In this document: in pieces, positions 18,159 through 24,859 of the stretch | Numbering within the stretch: position 1 is the first letter of the stretch | Layout of the letters: each line of letters opens with the position of its first letter | Assembly: GCA_038891035.1 (NCBI GenBank) | Contig: JAWAEW010000008.1 | Coordinates: forward strand, 1-47,524 | Source: UBA10161 sp038891035 | GTDB taxonomy: Archaea > Micrarchaeota > Micrarchaeia > Anstonellales > Anstonellaceae | DNA: 47,524 nt | Direction: 5' to 3' | Translations under genes and position numbers: made by a program | Notes under the pieces: model-generated | Databases searched by the model: none | What the model saw: the letters and a program-made list of their open reading frames with translations, nothing else | Told to the model about the DNA's origin: nothing

Positions 18159-19148
18159 ATGGTAGACTGGGTATATTATTCTGTTTTGGTTGGGTTTATT
18201 TCGCTTTTCGGAGTTATCATACTGCATATGGTTTCGCATGCATTTGGCTTGCAAAGCCTAAACCTTTGGGTAAAGGGCGAATATGTTCAGATTCTTGTGA
18301 CATTTTTAATAATATCTATAGCTTGGTCAATTGCGCTGGTCAACACGCATATTCTAGGACCTATAGTGATTATGGTGGCTGCTGCTTCTGGAAACTTTCA
18401 TATACCTCAAATCCCGCCTGGCACAGTAATTCAGCCAGCGGAATTGGGGAAAGCTTACCTACTTAACATCGTTGAATGCCAGACAAATATTTACAGGATT
18501 ATTTACCCATTGAACTTTTGGTTTGAAGGATGGAGCACATTAAGCTATGATATACTTGGTCTTGAACCAATTGCAAGCGGATTTGCTCTGAGTGGGTTTG
18601 TCTCACTTTTCCATTATATAGCAAATAGCCTCATTTACCTTATTTTATTCAATTATATTCAGTACTATTTGCTGAATTTTGCCCAGCATACCATGCTTTA
18701 TCCTTTTCTTCCGATCGGGCTTATTCTACGCTCAATCCCAATCACGCGGGGGATAGGGGCATTTGTGACCGCGTTTGCATTGGGATTTGCTTTTGTCTTT
18801 CCTGTAAGTTATTTAACCATCGTCGCAGTCATGCCTTCTCTTCATGGCGCATGTACTCAGATTGAAAACATAAAGCTCTCCCCAACAATCCAACTTCTTG
18901 CTGAAGAGGAACCGTGCTTTACCAATCCAGCAGCGCAATTCGAGGCTTATTACAAATTGAATAACAAGATGAATGAAGTGGGAAATATTATTGAATTCTT
19001 AAGCAGCATGCTAGGGATCATCTTTCTTCAGGCCACTTTCTATCCTCTTGCTGCACTCACTATAACCTTCACATTCATCCGGCAGACAAGCTCGCTGCTT
19101 GGGGCAGACCTTGCAGAGATAGGGAGAGGTTTAATAAAGATAATATAA
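18159..19148 (+). CDS. Polytopic membrane protein, tandem family member 6
   Basis: 329 aa. Helix ~8-30, charged turn LQSLNLWVKGEYVQ, helix ~45-62, outside loop with proline-rich HIPQIPPGTVIQP, core helices, and the family motif PIGLILRSIPITRGIGA (Arg191) running into VFPVSYL. The closing helix ALTITFTFIRQ is followed by SLLGADLAEIGRGLI, again the shared tail. It is the last of the six and is followed after 36 bp by secF on the same strand, so the operon may extend into the protein-export genes. Function unknown. Confidence 0.75.
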   Translation: MVDWVYYSVLVGFISLFGVIILHMVSHAFGLQSLNLWVKGEYVQILVTFLIISIAWSIALVNTHILGPIVIMVAAASGNFHIPQIPPGTVIQPAELGKAYLLNIVECQTNIYRIIYPLNFWFEGWSTLSYDILGLEPIASGFALSGFVSLFHYIANSLIYLILFNYIQYYLLNFAQHTMLYPFLPIGLILRSIPITRGIGAFVTAFALGFAFVFPVSYLTIVAVMPSLHGACTQIENIKLSPTIQLLAEEEPCFTNPAAQFEAYYKLNNKMNEVGNIIEFLSSMLGIIFLQATFYPLAALTITFTFIRQTSSLLGADLAEIGRGLIKII

Positions 19149-19184
19149 GCAAAAGGAAAAGGCGCTTCGAAAGGATTTGATACT

Positions 19185-20339
19185 ATGGAATTGCCAAACC
19201 TATACAAAGGAAACTATAAGTTGCTTGCAATTGTTCCGCTGATACTTGTTGCAGTGTCCTTGCTTTATATTCCACAGATAAAAAAAGGTGTGGATTTCAA
19301 AGGCGGGACATTAGTCACAATGCAGACTAAGGAGGGAGTAGATTCTGAGTTGCTTAGCGAAACACTTAGGAAAGAAGGGTATACTGTGGCCTCTGTTAAA
19401 TCACTTAAAAATCCTGCAGGCTATAAAGTGGAGGTCGAAATTGAAAGAGATGACCGCCTTACTGAAGCGGAAGAGCTGAAAGCTGCATTCTTTGAAAGGA
19501 TAGAGGGAGTCGCAAGGCTTGAGGCTGAATTGGGGATAACAAACTACAGCGCAGAGGCTCAAGAAAAATATCTTCAAGCAAGGAAAGAACTTGAAGCAAA
19601 GGCAAACCGTCTCTTTGAGATTGCAAACATGAGCCAAAACGCATCTGAGTATGCTAATGCTAATGAACTAAAAAGGGCAGTTAGCACTACTTATCGATTT
19701 ATATTGGACAGCTACTCTGAAAGGATAAGTCAGGTCCTTTCAAAGAATGTGCCTTATGAGAGTGCCCAGTTTACAGAGATTTCGTCTTCGCTTTCGGCAA
19801 AATTTTTGGAGAAGGCAATAAACGTGGTAGTGTATTCTACTATTCTTGTTAGCATAATAGTATTCCTGATCTTCAGAACTGCAATTCCCTCTGCTGCTGT
19901 GCTGATAGGGGCTTTGTGTGACGTGATTATTGCAATGGGTGCGATGGGGTTTTTTGGAATTCCGCTGACATTAGCTTCATTTGCTGCCCTTTTGATGCTG
20001 ATAGGCTTTTCTCTTGACACTGATGTGCTTCTGACTATGAGAGTGATAAAGAGGCACGAGGGGACTCCCAGAGAAAGGGCATATGAGGCTATGAAGACTG
20101 GTGCAACTATGAGTGCTGCGCTGATGCTGTCTTTTATCTGCCTATTTGCTTTGGCTTCGATTACCCACATCAACACATATTTTGAAATCTCTGCGGTTGC
20201 AATTGCAGGTTTGATTGGAGACCTGATAGCTACGTGGTTCTTGAATGCAGTAATTGTGCTTGCTTATCTTGAAAGTGGAGGTAGTAGAGGTGAAGAAAAA
20301 AGACCGATAACTGCCGTTTTCTTTTCAGACCAGGGGTGA
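19185..20339 (+). CDS. secF: Protein-export membrane protein SecF
   Basis: SecF works with SecD at the SecYEG channel, using membrane energy to help pull exported proteins outward. The N-terminal helix, the 'KKGVDFKGGTLV' segment (family D-F-x-G-G motif) and the five C-terminal helices with 'GFSLDTDVLLTMRV' are visible. At 384 aa it is longer than the ~280-300 aa usual in archaea; the extra residues (~105-185) form a charged helical insertion in the outside domain. The order secF-secD is typical of archaea. It lies just behind the six membrane-protein genes and 3 bp before secD. Confidence 0.93.
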   Translation: MELPNLYKGNYKLLAIVPLILVAVSLLYIPQIKKGVDFKGGTLVTMQTKEGVDSELLSETLRKEGYTVASVKSLKNPAGYKVEVEIERDDRLTEAEELKAAFFERIEGVARLEAELGITNYSAEAQEKYLQARKELEAKANRLFEIANMSQNASEYANANELKRAVSTTYRFILDSYSERISQVLSKNVPYESAQFTEISSSLSAKFLEKAINVVVYSTILVSIIVFLIFRTAIPSAAVLIGALCDVIIAMGAMGFFGIPLTLASFAALLMLIGFSLDTDVLLTMRVIKRHEGTPRERAYEAMKTGATMSAALMLSFICLFALASITHINTYFEISAVAIAGLIGDLIATWFLNAVIVLAYLESGGSRGEEKRPITAVFFSDQG

Positions 20340-20342
20340 AAT

Positions 20343-22040
20343 ATGATAACAAAAGAGCAAATAATTGCAGGGGCAAGGACGAGAGAAGTAGTGGGTATAG
20401 TCTTATTTTCACTTTTGGCATGCGCTGCCATGATTTTAGACAGACCTCACGGTGTGCCGATCTATATTTTCTCCATTCTCGTAATTGGTGCAGCAGTTAC
20501 AATGCTTAAAAAAGACAACGTAAGGATTGCAGGCTTGAGTGCAATTGTGTTGCTTTCATTGTGCTCTATAGCATTCAACGGAATAAAGTTTGGAATTGAC
20601 TTTTCCGGGGGCGTAAGGATACCGATACTTCTTGAAAGGAGCGTAGATAGCACTACAATGGATGAGATTGTTTCAACAATAAAGAAGCGCTCTGCAGCAT
20701 TTGGCTTGACAGAAGTCAAAGTAAGACCTATTGGGGATTCAGAAATTTATGTGGAAGTGCCGCAAAGCAGTCCTCAGCTGGTAAGCCAAATAGAATCTCT
20801 TATCTCTCAGCAAGGAGTTTATCAGGGAATAGTGGATGGAAAGCTTGCCATAAAAGGAGATGATATTTATACTGACAATATAGTGCGGCTTCCACCTGCA
20901 AGCTTGAGAGATGCTGATTGGGGCATAAGTTTTACTGTCACACAGGCAGGTGCGCAGAGATTTGCAGCCGCAGCCAAAGGCAAGGCAGGCTATTCTCTTT
21001 ACATGTTTTTGGACAGGCCCACCAATGCAATAGTCGTGATAAATGATTCGAGGTTGATCGAAGGTGTACCTACTCAGACCCCTGTAAAAAAAGAGCAGGC
21101 TTTGCAGGCCTTGAAGAATGCAATGAAGCTTGAAGGGGACGATATACCGGTTTATTTAGAAAGCGAAGTAATGCAAAATATAAGCTTAATTACGCAGCAC
21201 AACAAAAGCAAAGTAATAATTGAAAACGGCAGCGCCCTAATCAAGATCATCCAAGAAGAAGATTTCAAGATTATTGAAAAAAGCAAAGAAGAAATGACTC
21301 CACAGTTATTTTATAGCGCAGAAAGTACTATGCAGTATTCGGTAAACAAATGGAAAGCTGTTGGGCTTCTTTCTGCGCCTAAGCTGGTTACAGGAGTTAC
21401 TGAAGGGATACCGAGCTTTGCCTATAGCATAACAGGATTTGCAGAAGGCACTACTTACAGCGAAAAGGTAGCTGATGCCAGAAAGAAGGAGAAGGAACTT
21501 GAATCTCTACTCAAAGGAGGGGCATTACCTGTGCAAATCACTCTTGGAAGCAAAACTGTAGTGCCTGCGGCATTGGGCGAAGAGTTTTTGAGGCTGAGCC
21601 TAATAGGAGTTGCAGTTGCTCTTGTTGCAGTTTCGCTCATGGTTGCAATCAGATACAGACGTTTGAGGATTATCTTGCCTATGATAACAATTAGCCTCGC
21701 CGAACTGATAATAATGATGGCTATATTGGGCTCATTTACTATTGACCTTTCTGCAATGGCAGGCATGCTTGCAGTAATTGGAGTCTCAGTAGATGCACAA
21801 ATCATAGTTACAGACGAGTTGCTCAAAAAAGATGAAGAGGCGAGGAAAAAGCTAGAGAAAGCATTTGGAATTATTAGCACCTCTGTGCTTGTTGCAGTAG
21901 TGGCAATGCTGCCTTTGCTTTTGCTTTCTGGCCTAGTCGAAATAATCGGATTTGCAACTGCTACAGTACTTGGTCCTCTTCTTGGGTTGTTTATATCTCG
22001 GCCTGCTTATGGTGCAATAATTGAGCATATTTTTGATTAG
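20343..22040 (+). CDS. secD: Protein-export membrane protein SecD
   Basis: 565 aa, partner of SecF. It shows the first helices, then GIKFGIDFSGGVRIPI (the family's G-x-D-x-x-G-G motif), a large outside P1 domain (~90-410), and the C-terminal membrane bundle with MLAVIGVSVDAQIIVTDELL, the counterpart of the SecF motif. Start ATG 20343 follows the secF stop by 3 bp with GGGGTG just upstream. The stop overlaps the convergent DUF2085 gene by 4 bp. Confidence 0.94.
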   Translation: MITKEQIIAGARTREVVGIVLFSLLACAAMILDRPHGVPIYIFSILVIGAAVTMLKKDNVRIAGLSAIVLLSLCSIAFNGIKFGIDFSGGVRIPILLERSVDSTTMDEIVSTIKKRSAAFGLTEVKVRPIGDSEIYVEVPQSSPQLVSQIESLISQQGVYQGIVDGKLAIKGDDIYTDNIVRLPPASLRDADWGISFTVTQAGAQRFAAAAKGKAGYSLYMFLDRPTNAIVVINDSRLIEGVPTQTPVKKEQALQALKNAMKLEGDDIPVYLESEVMQNISLITQHNKSKVIIENGSALIKIIQEEDFKIIEKSKEEMTPQLFYSAESTMQYSVNKWKAVGLLSAPKLVTGVTEGIPSFAYSITGFAEGTTYSEKVADARKKEKELESLLKGGALPVQITLGSKTVVPAALGEEFLRLSLIGVAVALVAVSLMVAIRYRRLRIILPMITISLAELIIMMAILGSFTIDLSAMAGMLAVIGVSVDAQIIVTDELLKKDEEARKKLEKAFGIISTSVLVAVVAMLPLLLLSGLVEIIGFATATVLGPLLGLFISRPAYGAIIEHIFD

Positions 22041-22618
22041 AGCCTCTTGTTTTTGAATACAGAATGTGCAAAAGATTCAAACAAGGCATTTGCAATAGGC
22101 AAGATATAAAATGGCATGACGAAACCTATTAGCGCACCTGTTGCAATACGGACCAAATTGGTGCTTTCCCAAAGTGCGAAAAGCTGTCCCAATCCATCAA
22201 TGCCGATTGGAATGGCTGCCAAAAAAAGGATAACTGGTGGAGGAATGCGCCTGCTTTCTATTTTTTGGAAAAGCGGTAGCAACAAAGTTGCCAACAACAT
22301 GGAAAAATATATTGCCATATCTCGGCTGCAGACCGGAAATTTAAATGCTGTTTTATCAGGATAGAAAACTACTTCTGCTTTTGAGGGAGAGAAAGTGCTT
22401 ACTGGAAGGCACTCGCCTATACTTAGGCTTCCATCAATATCATGCTTGAAAAGGCATAACGAGCGGCTGGTGAGTTGATGGCAAGTTGGTGAAAAAATGA
22501 AGTACATGTCTTTTGCAACTGGATTGTTTTGAGAGGCAAGAAAGGCTGTAAGGAAAACTGCGAAGTTTAATCCAAGCAGACCGAAAAGTAAAAGCAAATA
22601 AGGAATTTTAGAATGCAC
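22037..22618 (-). CDS. DUF2085-type membrane protein
   Basis: 193 aa with four to five membrane helices. It carries the hallmark residues of the DUF2085 family: a cysteine-histidine pair followed by serine-arginine (TCHQLTSRSLCLFKH) and later FPVCSRDMAIYFSM. The biochemical role of the family is unknown; the invariant Cys/His/Arg-Asp suggests metal or cofactor binding in the membrane. The start is GTG at 22618. It is convergent with secD and divergent from tRNA-Arg, and forms a single-gene unit. Confidence 0.8.
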   Translation of the reverse strand: MHSKIPYLLLLFGLLGLNFAVFLTAFLASQNNPVAKDMYFIFSPTCHQLTSRSLCLFKHDIDGSLSIGECLPVSTFSPSKAEVVFYPDKTAFKFPVCSRDMAIYFSMLLATLLLPLFQKIESRRIPPPVILFLAAIPIGIDGLGQLFALWESTNLVRIATGALIGFVMPFYILPIANALFESFAHSVFKNKRL

Positions 22619-22638
22619 GCATACATAACTTCAATAAA

Positions 22639-22648
22639 GTTTAAAGAG
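22639..22648 (+). promoter_or_regulatory. TATA box of the tRNA-Arg/fibrillarin unit
   Basis: AGTTTAAAGA lies 23-32 nt before the first base of the tRNA, the normal archaeal spacing. No second TATA box fits between the tRNA and flpA, so this is probably the promoter for both. Confidence 0.55.
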
Positions 22649-22670
22649 GATTTGGATAAAAGTTGAGAAT

Positions 22671-22762
22671 GGGACCGTAGCTCAGTTTGGATAGAGCGGC
22701 ACTCTCCTATGCCTGTCGGCGAAGAGAGGTGAAGGTCGTGAGTTCAAATCTCACCGGTCCCG
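22671..22762 (+). tRNA. tRNA-Arg (anticodon CCU) with a 17-nt intron
   Basis: The acceptor stem GGGACCG pairs fully with CGGTCCC, the D stem is GCTC/GAGC, the T arm is GTGAG-TTCAAAT-CTCAC, and the discriminator is G. The anticodon loop reads CTCCTA before an intron at 22710-22726 (between positions 37 and 38), leaving CCT at 22706-22708. The intron ends sit in two 3-nt bulges (TA|T and AG|A) around a 4-bp helix with one C-A mismatch, with an inner GCC/GGC hairpin: the archaeal BHB splice signal. The anticodon stem has a G-A mismatch at 27-43. Variable loop AGGTC is Arg-like. CCA is not encoded. Confidence 0.85.
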
Positions 22763-22772
22763 CAGTGATCAG

Positions 22773-23453
22773 ATGGCCCAGCAGATATTTCCAGGAGTAT
22801 ATGTGGTGGATGGCAAAATAGCTACTGCAAACTTGACTGTTGGATTTAAGGTCTATGGAGAAAAAATTGTGCAGGAAGGGGGGGCCGAATATCGAATTTG
22901 GGATTTATACAGAAGCAAACTGGCTGCTGCCATCCACAACGGCCTGAAAAATATGCCAATACGACCTGGAAGCGCTGTTTTGTATTTGGGGGCGTCTACC
23001 GGCACAACCGCGTCGCACGTTTCAGATATCGTAGGAAAAGAAGGAGTGGTTTATTGCATTGAATTTGCACAAAGGCCAATGCTGAAGCTTTTGCGTGTGT
23101 GTGAAAAAAAGGAGAATATGCTTCCAATTATGGCAGATGCAAGGCAACCGAAAGATTACGCCGTGCAGATAGGAAAAAAGGTGGATGTTATATATCAGGA
23201 CGTTGCTCAGCCTGATCAAGACAAAATATTGGTTGAGAATAGCAGGATGCTGCTAAAAGATGGAGGATGGGCGATGGTAGCAGTAAAGTCTCAATCGATT
23301 GATGTGACAAAAAAGCCTCATGAAATATTTGAAGAATTCAAAAACAAAATATCAGAAGAGATAAGCATACAAGAAGAAGTAATGCTGGAGCCGTATGATT
23401 TTGAGCATCTGTTTTTGGTTGGGAGGAAAAAACAAAGGCAAGTTTTGCATTAG
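22773..23453 (+). CDS. flpA: Fibrillarin-like rRNA/tRNA 2'-O-methyltransferase
   Basis: Archaeal fibrillarin is the catalytic subunit of box C/D RNPs and adds 2'-O-methyl groups to rRNA and tRNA. The 226-aa protein has the N-terminal beta domain (IFPGVYVVDGKIATANL), the YRIWDLYRSKLAAAI region, the S-adenosylmethionine loop (LYLGASTGTTASHV), and the catalytic Asp and Lys (IYQDVAQ, MVAVKSQSID). The ATG lies only 10 nt after tRNA-Arg, with AGTGATC as ribosome-binding site in between, so both are likely on one transcript cut at the tRNA 3' end. The partner Nop5 gene is not in the window. Confidence 0.97.
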   Translation: MAQQIFPGVYVVDGKIATANLTVGFKVYGEKIVQEGGAEYRIWDLYRSKLAAAIHNGLKNMPIRPGSAVLYLGASTGTTASHVSDIVGKEGVVYCIEFAQRPMLKLLRVCEKKENMLPIMADARQPKDYAVQIGKKVDVIYQDVAQPDQDKILVENSRMLLKDGGWAMVAVKSQSIDVTKKPHEIFEEFKNKISEEISIQEEVMLEPYDFEHLFLVGRKKQRQVLH

Positions 23454-23486
23454 ATTTATAAACGTTTATCAACACAAAGAAACACA

Positions 23487-23812
23487 ATGAGCCAGGACTG
23501 CGAATTGAACTGTTCCAAATGCATTTTCTCTACTTTTGGCTTCTTCTTTAGCTTTAGCTAGATTCCCCCTTGGGTTGCCTGGCAAGTGGCTTGAGGGGCC
23601 TGAAAAAACATTTAGTATAAAGGAGGTGTATGTTTGTGATGATTGCAAAAAAAGTTGCTCAAAGTGGGGTTCATGACAACGTACCCCCAAAGGTGAAGAC
23701 TTTGGGACCTCTACAAAGGGCATTGCTTGAAGAAGAGCTTGCAGGCCAAACATCTACGGCAAAAAAGCAAGAAGACGAAAAAAATAATACAAAGAGCAAA
23801 AAACCAGAATAG
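23487..23812 (+). pseudogene. Small zinc-ribbon-like gene, apparently frameshifted twice
   Basis: A TATA box (ATTTATAAAC, ~23454-23463) lies 25-30 nt before ATG 23487, predicting a leaderless message. The first frame (CELNCSKCIF...) ends at TAG 23559. The next frame gives a protein-like stretch FPLGLPGKWLEGPEKTF then VYVCDDCKKSC, which stops at 23677. The third frame, beginning at 23630 or 23639, gives VPPKVKTLGPLQRALLEE and a Lys/Glu-rich tail to 23812. Two +1 shifts, the second at a run of seven A, would join them into one ~105-aa protein with two CxxC pairs. Either a decayed gene, sequencing indels, or only the third frame (~60 aa, behind GGAGGTG) is real. Confidence 0.4.
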
Positions 23813-23824
23813 GCATTCTGCCTC

Positions 23825-24619
23825 TTAGGATCTTTTTATTTTTCTTTGTTTAAGCTCTTCTTTTATTGCAAGCTCTTCTTCTATTTGATTGATGTGCTTT
23901 AGAATTATTTTGTGGACTCCTGTCCCGTACTGCATTGCCTTCTTTTTCCGCTCAATTGCTGCTTGTGGAACCCCAAGCTCTGCGGCTATCTTGCGAAGCA
24001 GAGGCTTTTTATCTTCGAGTGTGCCTAGCCTTTCTGAAAGCGGTGTCTTTAGAACTTCATCGACGAATGGAGGATAAAGAAAAGGATAGGCGGTAGACAT
24101 TCCAAAATGTTTTGCTATCATATCTTGAGCTTGGCAGTCGCGTAAAGGCAGGGTGCTTAGCTCCTGCTCTAAAAGCTTCTGAAGCTTTTCGCCTTTGTAC
24201 TTGAAATACCTATCATAACCAATGAAAAGCTCCTCTGCACCTGAGCCAGAAAGAACCTTCCACTTACCTGCCCTAGCAGCTTCTCGGCAACAAGAATAAA
24301 TAGGCACCATAAGCTCTACTTCAAGCATGCTTCCTTTTCTTATTTTGTAGCACTTCTTATAGACTTTCACAATTTCTTCCTCTGAGAGAACTACTGCCTT
24401 GTGAGGAAGCTGCAGCTGAGCTGCAATTGATTTTGCAGCCTCCAAATCCTGGCTTCCTTCGATACCAGCTGTCACAAGAAGGGGATTAGTGAAGCGCTTT
24501 GCAACGGTTGCAATAGTAGTGCTATCCAAACCTCCAGAAAAAAGTATTGCTATTTCGCCTTGGCAGGTATTTTTTACTGCTTCAACGAAAAGCTCTGCAA
24601 GTTTTGACAGCATAGCCAT
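23825..24619 (-). CDS. Stand-alone asparagine-synthetase-type ATP pyrophosphatase domain
   Basis: 264 aa, equal to the C-terminal synthetase half of AsnB. It has the PP-loop SGGLDSTT (28-34) that binds ATP, the GSGAEELFIGYDRYF motif, and the C-terminal KKPLLRKIAAELGVPQAAIERKKK segment. The N-terminal glutaminase domain with its catalytic Cys2 is entirely absent, so the nitrogen source must be ammonia, another protein, or the substrate is not aspartate. Similar solo domains exist in archaea without a firmly known role. The start follows tRNA-Lys (13 bp, same strand), so the gene may lie on the tRNA's transcript. Confidence 0.85.
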   Translation of the reverse strand: MAMLSKLAELFVEAVKNTCQGEIAILFSGGLDSTTIATVAKRFTNPLLVTAGIEGSQDLEAAKSIAAQLQLPHKAVVLSEEEIVKVYKKCYKIRKGSMLEVELMVPIYSCCREAARAGKWKVLSGSGAEELFIGYDRYFKYKGEKLQKLLEQELSTLPLRDCQAQDMIAKHFGMSTAYPFLYPPFVDEVLKTPLSERLGTLEDKKPLLRKIAAELGVPQAAIERKKKAMQYGTGVHKIILKHINQIEEELAIKEELKQRKIKRS

Positions 24620-24632
24620 CCCTTATGAAAAA

Positions 24633-24780
24633 CGGGCCCGGTGGGATTTTTGGGCGGAAATCCTAAAGGAACTTCCGGAACCCACGACTTTCTGGTTTCC
24701 TTAGCCGGCCTGAGCGCTTGCCGAAGCAAGCGTTGGCGCTTAAAAGCCAGACACTCTAGGCCAAGCTGAGTTACGGGCCC
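24633..24780 (-). tRNA. tRNA-Lys (anticodon UUU) with two introns
   Basis: On the minus strand the acceptor stem GGGCCCG pairs with CGGGCCC (discriminator G), D stem ACTC/GAGT, anticodon stem TCTGG/CCAGA, T stem GTGGG/CCCAC. Intron 1 (24697-24740, 44 nt, position 37/38) splits the loop CTTTTA^A and carries a 7-bp hairpin closed by TTCG. Intron 2 (24650-24677, 28 nt) splits the T loop as TTC^AAAT (position 56/57). Both sites show 3-nt bulges around a 4-bp helix (CTTT/AAGG; GGGT/GCCC) with cuts after the second bulge base, giving exactly a 76-nt mature tRNA. The anticodon is at 24742-24744. Confidence 0.9.
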
Positions 24781-24802
24781 CTTGGTTTTTTGAAGTTCAT
24801 AA

Positions 24803-24817
24803 CCTTTTAATACTTAT
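24803..24817. promoter_or_regulatory. Shared TATA-like region between tRNA-Lys and ppsA
   Basis: CTTTTAATACTTATA reads as a TATA-like element on both strands. Leftward it lies ~25-35 nt from the tRNA-Lys start at 24780; rightward it lies ~45-55 nt before the ppsA ATG. The exact box for each gene cannot be decided by eye. Confidence 0.4.
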
Positions 24818-24859
24818 AGCGAGTGGTAGTTGTGGGCAGCACAAATACGGGGTGGCAAA

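Noticed and set aside
22671..22762. tRNA-Asp (GUC) or tRNA-Gly (GCC) reading of the first tRNA
   Set aside because: Those anticodon loops would need stems that do not pair; the Arg(CCU) reading gives a proper loop, an Arg-like variable region and splice sites with two 3-nt bulges.
23469..23753. Minus-strand open frame opposite the split zinc-ribbon gene
   Set aside because: It has no promoter or ribosome-binding site on that strand, low-complexity composition, and conflicts with the better supported plus-strand signals.
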